A stretch of DNA of 64,000 nt from Methylobacterium soli (GTDB taxonomy: Bacteria > Pseudomonadota > Alphaproteobacteria > Rhizobiales > Beijerinckiaceae), in NCBI RefSeq assembly GCF_008806385.1, contig NZ_VZZK01000002.1, positions 186,001-250,000 of the forward strand, given 5' to 3'. The first letter of the stretch is position 1, and every line of letters begins with the position of its first letter. This document shows, piece after piece, positions 57,084 to 64,000 of the stretch. The notes under the pieces were generated by a model. That model was not told the origin of the DNA and did no database searches. It worked only from the letters and a program-made list of their open reading frames with translations. Made by a program: the position numbers and the translations under genes.

Positions 57084-58106
57084 ATGCTTCCCCTCTCCGT
57101 CCTCGATCTGTCCTTCGTGAATGCCGGCGCGAGCCCCGCGCAGGCGCTGCAGGATTCCCTGAGCCTCGCCCGCCACGTCGACGGGCTCGGCTACAGCCGC
57201 TACTGGCTCGCCGAGCATCACGCGCTGCCCTCCGTCGCGAGTCCCGCGCCGGAGATCATGATCGGGCAGATCGCGGCGGCGACGCGCCGGATCCGGGTCG
57301 GCTCCGGCGGCATCATGCTGCCCAACCACGCGCCCCTGATGGTGGCCGAGCGCTTCAAGGTGCTGGAGGCCCTCTTCCCGGGCCGGATCGATCTCGGGCT
57401 CGGTCGGGCGCTCGGCACCGACGGGATCACCGCGCAGGCGCTCCGCCGCCGGGAGGTTCCGCGCGGGGGTGACGACTTCCTGGAGCGCCTGCAGGAATTG
57501 TTGGCGTGGGAGACGGGGGGATTCCCCGAGGGCCACCCGTTCCGCAGCGTCGAAGTGATGCCCGCGGGCGTGCCGCTGCCGCCGCTCTTCCTCCTCGGCT
57601 CGTCCGATTACAGCGCGCATCTGAGCGCCGAGATCGGGATGGGCTTCGCCTTCGCGCAGCATTTCGCCGCCTTCGACGCGGAGCAGGCGATGCTGGCCTA
57701 CCGGCGCCTGTTTCGGCCCTCGCGCTGGCGGGAGCGCCCGCACGCGATCCTGGCGATCGCGGCGGTCTGCGCGCCCGATGACGCCGAGGCCGAGCGCCTG
57801 GCCCTGAGCTCGCAGCTCGCGACCCTGCGGCGGGAGCGGGGCGAGTACGCGCCGCTCCCGAGCCTCGCCGCGGCCGAGGCCTACCCGTATTCGGAGGCCG
57901 AGCGGGCCCGCATCGCGCGGGGCCGCGCCAAGCTCCATGTCGGCGGACCGGGGACCCTGCGCGCCAGCCTCGATGCGCTCGCGCGGGCAACGCAGGCCGA
58001 CGAGATCATGATCTTCTCCGCGATCCACGATCAGGCGGCGCGGCAGAGATCCTATGCGCTGATCGCCGAGGCTTGCGGTCTCGGCGCGGCGCGGGATGCG
58101 GCCTGA
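57084..58106 (+). CDS. LLM class flavin-dependent oxidoreductase (MsnO8-like)
   Basis: A 340-residue luciferase-like monooxygenase. The TIM barrel carries LSVLDLSFVNAGASPAQAL, RYWLAEHHALPSVASPAPEIMIG, IRVGSGGIMLPNHAPLMVAERF and ELHVGG-like KLHVGGPGTLRA. Such enzymes use FMN (or F420) and reduced flavin from a partner. The substrate is unknown. ATG 57084 matches the family start. It is divergent from the aminotransferase gene. Confidence 0.87.
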   Translation: MLPLSVLDLSFVNAGASPAQALQDSLSLARHVDGLGYSRYWLAEHHALPSVASPAPEIMIGQIAAATRRIRVGSGGIMLPNHAPLMVAERFKVLEALFPGRIDLGLGRALGTDGITAQALRRREVPRGGDDFLERLQELLAWETGGFPEGHPFRSVEVMPAGVPLPPLFLLGSSDYSAHLSAEIGMGFAFAQHFAAFDAEQAMLAYRRLFRPSRWRERPHAILAIAAVCAPDDAEAERLALSSQLATLRRERGEYAPLPSLAAAEAYPYSEAERARIARGRAKLHVGGPGTLRASLDALARATQADEIMIFSAIHDQAARQRSYALIAEACGLGAARDAA

Positions 58107-58304
58107 GACGGGGCGGCCGCAGGCCTTTGCGCGACCTCGATGCGCGGGCCGCGCGAGGGCCCACGGCCTCGCGCGTGGGGGCGAGGTCGGGGGCGCGCCT
58201 CCACCCGGTCGAGAGGCGGCATCGAACGTTTCCATGGCACACACGTTAATGCGGCCGCCGGCCGCGGGGTGTTAGCTCGTTGGGTAACGCGAGTGGGAGA
58301 GACC

Positions 58305-58589
58305 ATGCCCCGTTACTTCATCGACGCTTCCGTCGGATCCCGACATCATCAGGACGCGGAAGGCGTGATCGTTCTCGACGACCTGAGCGCGCATGAATTC
58401 GCCGTCGCAACCCTGCACGACCTCGCACGCATCGCGACCGCCGAGGGGCGGGAGGCGCCCTTGAGCGCCGTGGTGCGCAATGAGAACGGCAAGCCGCTCT
58501 GCACGGTCTCGATGACGATCCGGACGCATTGGTGCCGGGATCGCGACTTCGTGGTGAGCCCGGAACTGGCCACGGCCTCCTGTGACTGA
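58305..58589 (+). CDS. DUF6894-like small protein
   Basis: A 94-residue protein starting MPRYFIDASVGSRHHQDAEGVIVLDDLSAHEFAVATLHDLARIA, then PLSAVVRNENGKPLCTVSMTI. This pattern (MPRYF..D...D.EG..L.DL) is frequent in Methylobacterium and other Hyphomicrobiales and is labelled DUF6894. Function unknown. It converges with cysN across a hairpin. Confidence 0.75.
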   Translation: MPRYFIDASVGSRHHQDAEGVIVLDDLSAHEFAVATLHDLARIATAEGREAPLSAVVRNENGKPLCTVSMTIRTHWCRDRDFVVSPELATASCD

Positions 58590-58611
58590 CTGATCTGTCG
58601 GCCGAAACGAC

Positions 58612-58645
58612 GAGGGCCTGCCGCTCCCAGGAGCAGCAGGCCCTC
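58612..58645. terminator. Strong hairpin between DUF6894 gene and cysN
   Basis: GAGGGCCTGC ... GCAGGCCCTC pairs 10 bp, continued by GCTC-CCAG-GAGC after one mismatch. It lies between two convergent genes and could serve both, though no T run follows. Confidence 0.6.
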
Positions 58646-58696
58646 AGCTCATCGCATGATCGCGCCCTCTGCGGCGCGCCACCGTCGCGGCGGGGC

Positions 58697-60097
58697 TCAC
58701 GCCCCGCCGAACAGGCGGCGCAGGCCGGCCAGGAATCCGCCCTGAGGCGGAGTCGGCTGCTCTGCGATCGTCGCCGCCGGCGTCAGCGCTGCCGCCTGCG
58801 GGGCCTGGACGAGGCCGAGGGCGGCCGTATCGGTGGTCTCCCGGTCGATGAGAATGAGCCCGCCCGTGTCGCGATTCTCCGCGTAGGGATCGACCGGGAC
58901 GGACCGGTCGAGGCTCAGCACCACGTCGCCGATATCGTTCGCCGCGAGGCGCTCGGCCGGGCCGGGCTGCCCGGTCTCGGGATCGATGCGGGTGCGGATC
59001 GTCGTCACGATGGCGTTCACCGTCACGGTCCCGACCTTGGCGAGCAGCGCGGAGCCGGGGGTCAGATCGGTCTCGGCCGCCCAGAACAGGCGGGTCTCGA
59101 GGGTGTCGGTGACCCGGATCGGCGCATCCGAGGCCGCGATCACGGAGCCGCGCGAGGCATCGACCTCGTCGGAAAGCACCAGCGTCACGGATTGCCCCGC
59201 GATCGCCTCGCCGAGATCACCGTCCGCGGTGTAGATGCGGGCGATGGTCGAGCTGCGGCCGGAGGGCGCGATCGTCACGGCATCGCCCGGGCGAACCCGG
59301 CCGCTGGCGATCAGGCCCGAGAAGCCGCGGAACTCCGAATTCGGTCGGTTGACCCATTGCACGGCCATCCGGAAGGGCGCGGCCTGCGCTTCCACGTGGA
59401 CCGGCACCGCCTCGAGATATTGCAGCAGCGGCGTGCCGGTATACCAGGGGGCGGCGGCGCCCGGCAGCACGACGTTGTCGCCGTTCTTGGCCGAGAGCGG
59501 GATGGCCTGCACCTCGGTGAAGCCGAAGCGCGCCGTGAAGGCGTGGAACCCGGCCAGGATCGCGTCGAACTTGTCCTGAGACCAGCCGACGAGATCCATC
59601 TTGTTCACCGCGAGCGCGACGCGCTTGATGCCGAGCATCGAGACGAGAAGCGCGTGGCGGCGGGTCTGGCGGGTCAGGCCCAGGCGCGCATCGACGAGGA
59701 TCACCGCGACGTCGGCCGTGGAGGCACCGGTCGCCATGTTGCGGGTATATTGCTCGTGGCCGGGGGTGTCGGCCACGATGAAGGAGCGCTTGTCGGTCGA
59801 GAAGAACCGGTAGGCGACGTCGATGGTGATGCCCTGCTCGCGCTCGGCCTGCAGACCGTCGACGAGGAGCGCCAGATCGACCTCGCCGCCCTGCGTGCCG
59901 TGCTTGCGCGAATCCCGCTGCAGGGCCGTGATCTGGTCGTCGAAGATCTGCTTGGTGTCGTGCAGGAGGCGCCCGATCAGGGTCGACTTGCCGTCATCGA
60001 CGGAGCCGCAGGCGATGAAGCGCAAGACTTCCTTGCTCTGGTGCGCGGCCAGGAAGGCCTCGTAGCCGAATGCCTCGGGTGACTGATGGATCGTCAT
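58697..60097 (-). CDS. cysN: Sulfate adenylyltransferase subunit 1 (CysN)
   Basis: GTPase subunit of ATP sulfurylase; with CysD makes APS from sulfate. 466 residues, EF-Tu-like. G1 GSVDDGKS is at 31-38, DTPGH at 110-114 and NKMD at 165-168. Two beta-barrel domains follow (GDAVTIAPSGRSSTIARIY). There is no C-terminal APS kinase (CysC) domain. The tail is short and Ala/Pro-rich. The start codon overlaps the cysD stop by 1 bp. Confidence 0.96.
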   Translation of the reverse strand: MTIHQSPEAFGYEAFLAAHQSKEVLRFIACGSVDDGKSTLIGRLLHDTKQIFDDQITALQRDSRKHGTQGGEVDLALLVDGLQAEREQGITIDVAYRFFSTDKRSFIVADTPGHEQYTRNMATGASTADVAVILVDARLGLTRQTRRHALLVSMLGIKRVALAVNKMDLVGWSQDKFDAILAGFHAFTARFGFTEVQAIPLSAKNGDNVVLPGAAAPWYTGTPLLQYLEAVPVHVEAQAAPFRMAVQWVNRPNSEFRGFSGLIASGRVRPGDAVTIAPSGRSSTIARIYTADGDLGEAIAGQSVTLVLSDEVDASRGSVIAASDAPIRVTDTLETRLFWAAETDLTPGSALLAKVGTVTVNAIVTTIRTRIDPETGQPGPAERLAANDIGDVVLSLDRSVPVDPYAENRDTGGLILIDRETTDTAALGLVQAPQAAALTPAATIAEQPTPPQGGFLAGLRRLFGGA

Positions 60098-61038
60098 CAG
60101 AAGTAGCCCTCCTGCTTCTTGCGCTCCATGGCGCCGGCGCCGTCCTTGTCGATCACGCGCCCCTGACGCTCGGAGGTGCGGGCCGCGAGCGTCTCGCCGA
60201 TGATCTCGGGCAGCGTCGCGGCGGGGCTCTCCACGGCCCCGGTGAGCGGGTAATCGCCGAGCGTCCGGAAGCGCACCTGCAGATTGCGCGGGGTCTCGCC
60301 GGGCTCGAGCGGCAGGCGCTCGTCATCGACCATGATGAGCTGACCGTCGCGCTCGACGACGGGACGCGGCTTGGCGAAGTAGAGCGGCACGATCGGGATC
60401 TGCTCCTGCTCGATGTAGAGCCAGATATCGAGCTCGGTCCAATTCGAGAGCGGGAAGACGCGCAAGCTCTCGCCGCGCTTCTTCTTCATGTTGTAGAGGT
60501 GCCAGGGCTCGGCGCGCTGGCGCTTGGGATCCCAGCGGTGCTGCGCGGTGCGCAGCGACACGATGCGCTCCTTGGCGCGGGAGGCTTCCTCGTCGCGGCG
60601 CGCGCCGCCGAAGGCCGCGTCGAACTTGTGCCTGTCGAGCGCCTGGCGTAGGGCCTGCGTCTTCATCACGTCGGTGTGGACTTCCGAGCCGTGGCTGATC
60701 GGACCGATGCCCTTGGCCAGCCCCTCCTGGTTCGTGTGCACGATGAGTTCGGCGCCGATCTCGGCCGCCCGCCTGTCGCGGAAGGCGATCATCTCGCGGA
60801 ACTTCCAGGTCGTGTCGATGTGCATCAGCGGGAACGGCAGCCGCCCCGGCGCGAACGCCTTCAGGGCGAGGTGCAGCAGGACGGAGGAATCCTTGCCGAT
60901 CGAGTAGAGCATCACCGGGTTCTCGGTCTCGGCGACCGTCTCCCGCAGGATGTGGATGCTCTCCGCCTCGAGGCGCTGGAGGTGGGTCATGCGATCGGTG
61001 CCGGTCAGGGCGGCCGTGGTCGCGGGGGAGGCGCTCAT
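60097..61038 (-). CDS. cysD: Sulfate adenylyltransferase subunit 2 (CysD)
   Basis: Catalytic adenylyltransferase subunit, 313 residues. The PP-loop is SIGKDSS at 46-52, followed by [38 protein letters not shown] and [16 protein letters not shown]. The C-terminal [20 protein letters not shown] completes the family pattern. It overlaps cysH by 4 bp (ATGA) and cysN by 1 bp, so the three genes form one tightly coupled operon cysH-cysD-cysN. Confidence 0.96.
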   Translation of the reverse strand: MSASPATTAALTGTDRMTHLQRLEAESIHILRETVAETENPVMLYSIGKDSSVLLHLALKAFAPGRLPFPLMHIDTTWKFREMIAFRDRRAAEIGAELIVHTNQEGLAKGIGPISHGSEVHTDVMKTQALRQALDRHKFDAAFGGARRDEEASRAKERIVSLRTAQHRWDPKRQRAEPWHLYNMKKKRGESLRVFPLSNWTELDIWLYIEQEQIPIVPLYFAKPRPVVERDGQLIMVDDERLPLEPGETPRNLQVRFRTLGDYPLTGAVESPAATLPEIIGETLAARTSERQGRVIDKDGAGAMERKKQEGYF

Positions 61039-61829
61039 CGGGCCAGCTCCGGGGTCTTGTGTTGCGTCGTCTCGAAGGCGGCCGCTTCCTGGCCGGGCTG
61101 CACGCTGGAATCGGGCACGTGCACGTGCAGGCCGCATTCCTTCTTGGATTCCTGCTCCCACCACCAGCGTCCGGCGCGCTCGGACTCGCCGACCCGGATG
61201 GCGCGGGTGCAGGGCGCGCAGCCGATCGACGGGAAGCCGCGATCGTGCAGCGCGTTGTAGGGGATGAAGTTGTCCCGCACGAAGTGATCCACATCGGCCC
61301 GCGTCCAGTCCGCGAGCGGGTTCACCTTGATGAGGCCGCGGGCCTCGTCGGCCTCGGCGAGCGGGGTCTCGGCGCGATTCGCCGATTGCCCGGCGCGCAG
61401 GCCCGTGAACCAGACGGACGCCCCGTTCAGCGCGCGGCCCAGCGGCTCGACCTTGCGGAAGCCGCAGCAGGCCTGCCGTGCGGCCACGGAATGCCGGAAA
61501 CCGTTGATCCCCTCCTCCCGCACGAATCGCTCCTCGGCCTCGCGCTCCGGCGCGTAGGCCTGGATGCGGATGCCGTAGGCCGATTCGGTCTCGGCCCATA
61601 CGTCGTAGGTCTCGGGGAACAGGCGACCGGTATCGAGGGTGACGATCTCGGTGCGCGACTTCGCGAGCGCGAGCGCATGCGTCAGGGCCTGGTCCTCGAT
61701 GCCGAGGCTCGTGGTGAAGACGAGGCGGCCGGGGATCTCGGCCTCGACAAGGGCGATGCGCTGCCGGAGATCCAAGCCTGCCATCGCCGCGGCGAGCGCC
61801 TCCGCAGCCTTTGCGAGTTCGAGGGTCAT
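61035..61829 (-). CDS. cysH: Assimilatory adenylylsulfate reductase (CysH, two-Cys-pair type)
   Basis: Reduces activated sulfate to sulfite, 264 residues. [36 protein letters not shown] is the PP-loop-like fold. Two cysteine pairs (Cys121-Cys122 and Cys204-x-x-Cys207) bind a 4Fe-4S cluster, and Cys232 in KKECGLH is catalytic. These pairs mark the APS-reducing subtype rather than PAPS reductase, which fits the absence of APS kinase next door. ATG 61829 gives the normal length. A palindrome lies in its upstream region (61868-61883). Confidence 0.94.
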   Translation of the reverse strand: MTLELAKAAEALAAAMAGLDLRQRIALVEAEIPGRLVFTTSLGIEDQALTHALALAKSRTEIVTLDTGRLFPETYDVWAETESAYGIRIQAYAPEREAEERFVREEGINGFRHSVAARQACCGFRKVEPLGRALNGASVWFTGLRAGQSANRAETPLAEADEARGLIKVNPLADWTRADVDHFVRDNFIPYNALHDRGFPSIGCAPCTRAIRVGESERAGRWWWEQESKKECGLHVHVPDSSVQPGQEAAAFETTQHKTPELAR

Positions 61830-61867
61830 GGGTGGTGATGGATACCTGCTTGTCGGACCCCTGAAAT

Positions 61868-61883
61868 GTTCGCTATAACGAAC
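61868..61883. promoter_or_regulatory. Palindrome GTTC-N8-GAAC ahead of cysHDN
   Basis: GTTCGCTATAACGAAC is a perfect dyad (GTTCG-CTATAA-CGAAC) 39 bp upstream of the cysH start and inside the divergent intergenic region with the Lrp-type gene. The same pattern occurs at 62605-62620. Confidence 0.6.
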
Positions 61884-62051
61884 GGTGTCAAGGCGGGGGC
61901 CACCCGGCCGGAGCATTCCGGCATTGCGTCAAAGGGTGGATCGGCAACTGACGAAGCGCCGGGCCGGTTGCGCGCGGAAGGAAAATCCTTCTCATGCGAT
62001 CGGGGCGCTCGGCAGCCCGTTTTCCGCGCCCCGAACGTTACGAGGTCCGGC

Positions 62052-62555
62052 TTGGATTCGATCGATCTGAAGATCCTCGCGCTGCTGCAGCACGACGCAA
62101 CCCTCTCCATCGCGGCCATCGGCGAGAAGGTCGGCCTCTCGCAGACGCCCTGCTGGAAGCGCATCCAGCGCCTCGAGGCCGATGGCGTGATCGACCGCCG
62201 CGTCGCCGTGCTCGATCCGGTCAAGCTCGGCCTCGGCCTGACGGTGTTCGTCTCCATCGAGACCGCCGACCACTCGCGCGAGTGGCTGGAGCGCTTCGCC
62301 GCCACGGTGGCGGCCATGCCGGAGGTGCTGGAATTCTACCGCATGGCCGGTGACGTCGATTACATGCTCCGCGTCGTGGTGGCGGACATGCGGGCCTACG
62401 ACACCTTCTACAAGCAACTCATCGCGACGCTGCCGCTGAAGAACGTCACGTCGCGATTTGCCATGGAGAAGGTGAAGTCCACCACCGCGCTCCCGCTTCC
62501 CGCGCCGCCCACCAACGGCCGTCACATGCCGACCCTGGCCGTGGTCGGAGAATAG
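62052..62555 (+). CDS. Lrp/AsnC family transcriptional regulator
   Basis: A 167-residue Lrp-type regulator. The helix-turn-helix is IDLKILALLQHDATLSIAAIGEKVGLSQTPCWKRIQRLEADGVI (residues 4-47), and the ligand-sensing RAM domain contains FVSIETADHSREWLERF, VLEFYRMAGDVDYMLRVVVADMRAYDTFY and LKNVTSRFAMEKVKSTTALP. I chose TTG 62052 with GAGG upstream, since the longer reading from 61866 adds an unrelated 62 residues. It is divergent from cysH and upstream of the CysJ-like gene, so control of sulfur assimilation is likely. Confidence 0.87.
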   Translation: MDSIDLKILALLQHDATLSIAAIGEKVGLSQTPCWKRIQRLEADGVIDRRVAVLDPVKLGLGLTVFVSIETADHSREWLERFAATVAAMPEVLEFYRMAGDVDYMLRVVVADMRAYDTFYKQLIATLPLKNVTSRFAMEKVKSTTALPLPAPPTNGRHMPTLAVVGE

Positions 62556-62604
62556 TTTTCTCTTTTGCACTGCAACAGCAGGCAGCTCCTTCTCCCGAGA
62601 CGGC

Positions 62605-62620
62605 GTTCTGTAAAAAGAAC
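62605..62620. promoter_or_regulatory. Palindrome GTTC-N8-GAAC ahead of the CysJ-like gene
   Basis: GTTCTGTAAAAAGAAC is a dyad of the same form as the one ahead of cysHDN: GTTC, 8 bp, GAAC, with an A/T-rich centre. It lies 46 bp upstream of the start of the flavoprotein gene, followed by TTGACA at 62630. Confidence 0.6.
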
Positions 62621-62655
62621 ATTCCCCCGTTGACAGGAGGTTCGCCCGAGACGAC

Positions 62656-62667
62656 ATGGTCCCTTGA
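62656..62667 (+). other. Minute ORF (Met-Val-Pro-stop) overlapping the CysJ-like start
   Basis: ATGGTCCCTTGA ends with a TGA that overlaps the next ATG by one base (TGATG). AGGAGG at 62635-62640 is 15 bp ahead. It may be a short translated leader coupled to the flavoprotein gene, or it may be chance. Confidence 0.3.
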
Positions 62668-64000
62668 TGTCACGACACGCACTCCTCCCCCGCACCGCGC
62701 CATTCGGAGAGACCGAACGGGCAAGCCTCGATGCCGTCCTGGGAACGGCGACGCCGATCCAGCGCGCCTGGCTCGCCGGCTTCCTGGCGGGCCTCGACGC
62801 CGCCGGTGGCCAGCCGGCCGCCCTGCCGGCCGCGCCCCCGAAGGCTGCGGAGCCGCTCACCATCCTGTACGCCAGCGAATCGGGGAACTCGGAGAAGCTG
62901 GCGGGCGACGTCGCCAAGCGGGCGCGCAAGAGCGGCTTCAAGCCGAAGGTCGTGGATTTCGCCGATCTCGACCTGTCGACGCTGGGCAAGGACAAGCGCC
63001 TCGTGGTGATCGCGGCGACCTGGGGCGAGGGCGAGCCCCCGGCCCGCGCCGTGCGGAGCTACAACGCGCTGATGGCGGACGGGGCACCGCGTCTCGACGG
63101 CGTCGAGTTCGGCGTCCTGGCGCTCGGCGACACGAGCTACGCGGAGTTCTGCGCCATCGGGAAGGCGATCGACGCCCGGCTCGAGGCACTCGGCGGCAAG
63201 CGCGCCTATGACCGGGCCGACCTCGACCTCGACTTCGACAAGCCGGCGGCCGATTGGATCAAGGGCGCCCTTGAGGCGCTCGCCCCGCCGGCTTCCGCGG
63301 CCGACAACGTGGTGGCGGTGGATTTCGCCCGCGGCCTTGCTGCCGACGAGGATGCCGAGCCGAGTCGCGACCCCGTCGTGGTCGAGGTGGTCGATCACGT
63401 GAACTTGAATTCCTCGCGCTCCGACAAGGAGACCATCCACCTCGCCCTCGCCTTCGAGGACGGCGCCCCGGCCTACGAGCCGGGCGATTCGCTGGAGATC
63501 TACCCCGAGAATGACCCGCAGCTCGTCGAGGAAATCCTGAAGGCCACGGGGTTCACGGGCGACGAGGCCCTGCGCCGGGCGCTGCTCGCCGAGCGCGACA
63601 TCACCACCCTGTCGGCCACCACCGTCGAGCGCTTCGCCAAGGCGACCGGGCATGCCGAGGCCAAGCGCCTGATCGAGAGCGGCGAGGTCCGCGCCTGGAT
63701 CGAGGGCCGCCATTTCATCGACCTGATCGAGACCTACCCGGCCGCGCTCTCGGCCGAGCACCTGAACACCATCACGCGCCCGCTGCCGCCCCGCGCCTAC
63801 TCGATCGCCTCGTCGCGCCGGGAAGTCGGCGACGAGGTCCACCTCGTGATCGCGGCGGTGCGCTACGAGACCCATGGGCGCGCCCGCGCGGGCGTCGCCT
63901 CGACGCATGTGGCCGACCGCATCCGCAACGGCGCCAAGCTCCGGGTGAAGCTGAAGCCGAACCGCCATTTCCGCCTGCCGCAGGATCCGGCCACCGACAT
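62667..64000 (+). CDS. Sulfite reductase flavoprotein alpha subunit-like (CysJ-like; C-terminus outside window)
   Basis: NADPH-type electron donor for assimilatory sulfite reduction. The visible ~444 residues contain a ~60-residue lead, a flavodoxin domain (LTILYASESGNSEKLAGDVAKRARKSG, VVIAATWGEGEPPARAV, FGVLALGDTSYAEFC) and the FAD-binding part (YEPGDSLEIYPENDP, PLPPRAYSIASSRREVG). The Arg-Ala-Tyr-Ser segment is the FAD signature. The NADPH-binding part lies beyond the window. It probably feeds a sulfite reductase not seen here. Confidence 0.88.
   Translation, partial: MSRHALLPRTAPFGETERASLDAVLGTATPIQRAWLAGFLAGLDAAGGQPAALPAAPPKAAEPLTILYASESGNSEKLAGDVAKRARKSGFKPKVVDFADLDLSTLGKDKRLVVIAATWGEGEPPARAVRSYNALMADGAPRLDGVEFGVLALGDTSYAEFCAIGKAIDARLEALGGKRAYDRADLDLDFDKPAADWIKGALEALAPPASAADNVVAVDFARGLAADEDAEPSRDPVVVEVVDHVNLNSSRSDKETIHLALAFEDGAPAYEPGDSLEIYPENDPQLVEEILKATGFTGDEALRRALLAERDITTLSATTVERFAKATGHAEAKRLIESGEVRAWIEGRHFIDLIETYPAALSAEHLNTITRPLPPRAYSIASSRREVGDEVHLVIAAVRYETHGRARAGVASTHVADRIRNGAKLRVKLKPNRHFRLPQDPATD

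Noticed and set aside
58697..60097. CysN-CysC fusion
   Set aside because: The protein ends at 466 residues after the beta-barrels; no APS kinase P-loop domain follows.
61866..62051. N-terminal extension of the Lrp-type regulator from ATG 61866
   Set aside because: The extra 62 residues have no Lrp homology and pass through the cys operator palindrome. TTG 62052 with GAGG upstream gives the family's usual length.

Overview
The window comes from a high-GC, methylotrophic alphaproteobacterium, most likely Methylobacterium or Methylorubrum (Hyphomicrobiales). The strongest evidence is a complete serine-cycle cluster on the minus strand (20477-30809). Read in its direction of transcription it is sga, hprA, mtdA, fch, mtkA, mtkB, ppc, mcl, the gene order known from Methylorubrum extorquens. 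Supporting evidence is a CcrM-type methyltransferase, an alphaproteobacterial Porin_2 porin, an F0 operon with separate b' and b subunits and no F1 genes, and LexA sites of the alphaproteobacterial GTTC-N7-GTTC type.

Layout. 1-4.6 kb: a porin cut by the window edge, an Uup-type ABC-F ATPase, a proline-rich small protein, a PHA-system protein and an RlpA-like protein, all on the minus strand. 5.2-9.1 kb: ccrM, mutY, a DUF721 protein and a DsbA-like thioredoxin. 9.2-12.2 kb: the F0 ATP synthase operon atpI-B-E-F'-F, with a perfect-spacing sigma70 promoter, an exact FNR/FixK-type box, intercistronic hairpins and a terminator. 12.2-20.3 kb: an ABC-2 exporter, an alpha/beta hydrolase, an FkbM methyltransferase, sfsA, a CinA/MoaB-like protein, a formate/nitrite-type channel and several small genes, one of them under a LexA box. 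20.4-30.8 kb: the serine cycle. 31.5-36.9 kb: an LpxH-like phosphoesterase, a glycosyltransferase, rnhB, an SOS-box-preceded radical SAM protein and moaB. 37.1-43.7 kb: a polysaccharide locus. 43.9-58.6 kb: mixed housekeeping and small proteins (nudix, tusA, two Gly/Tyr-rich exported paralogues, gshA, rsmE, ubiA, an inositol-monophosphatase family protein, csp, a PfpI-like protein, an aspartate aminotransferase, an LLM oxidoreductase). 58.7-64 kb: assimilatory sulfur genes cysN, cysD, cysH, a divergent Lrp/AsnC regulator and a CysJ-like flavoprotein cut by the window end.

How they work together. The serine-cycle cluster encodes formyl-THF/methylene-THF interconversion (fch, mtdA), glyoxylate transamination (sga), hydroxypyruvate reduction (hprA), PEP carboxylation (ppc), malate activation (mtkAB) and malyl-CoA cleavage (mcl). 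The sulfur genes activate sulfate to APS, reduce it to sulfite and probably pass electrons to sulfite reductase. The two sulfur transcription units share a 16-bp palindrome, GTTC-N8-GAAC.

The most notable regulatory signals are the FNR/FixK-type box ahead of the F0 operon, two LexA boxes ahead of little-studied genes, the shared sulfur palindrome, paired GANTC sites ahead of ccrM, and an unusual set of 13-20 bp tandem repeats placed exactly over gene ends or leaders. No tRNA, rRNA, insertion sequence, prophage or CRISPR array was seen.
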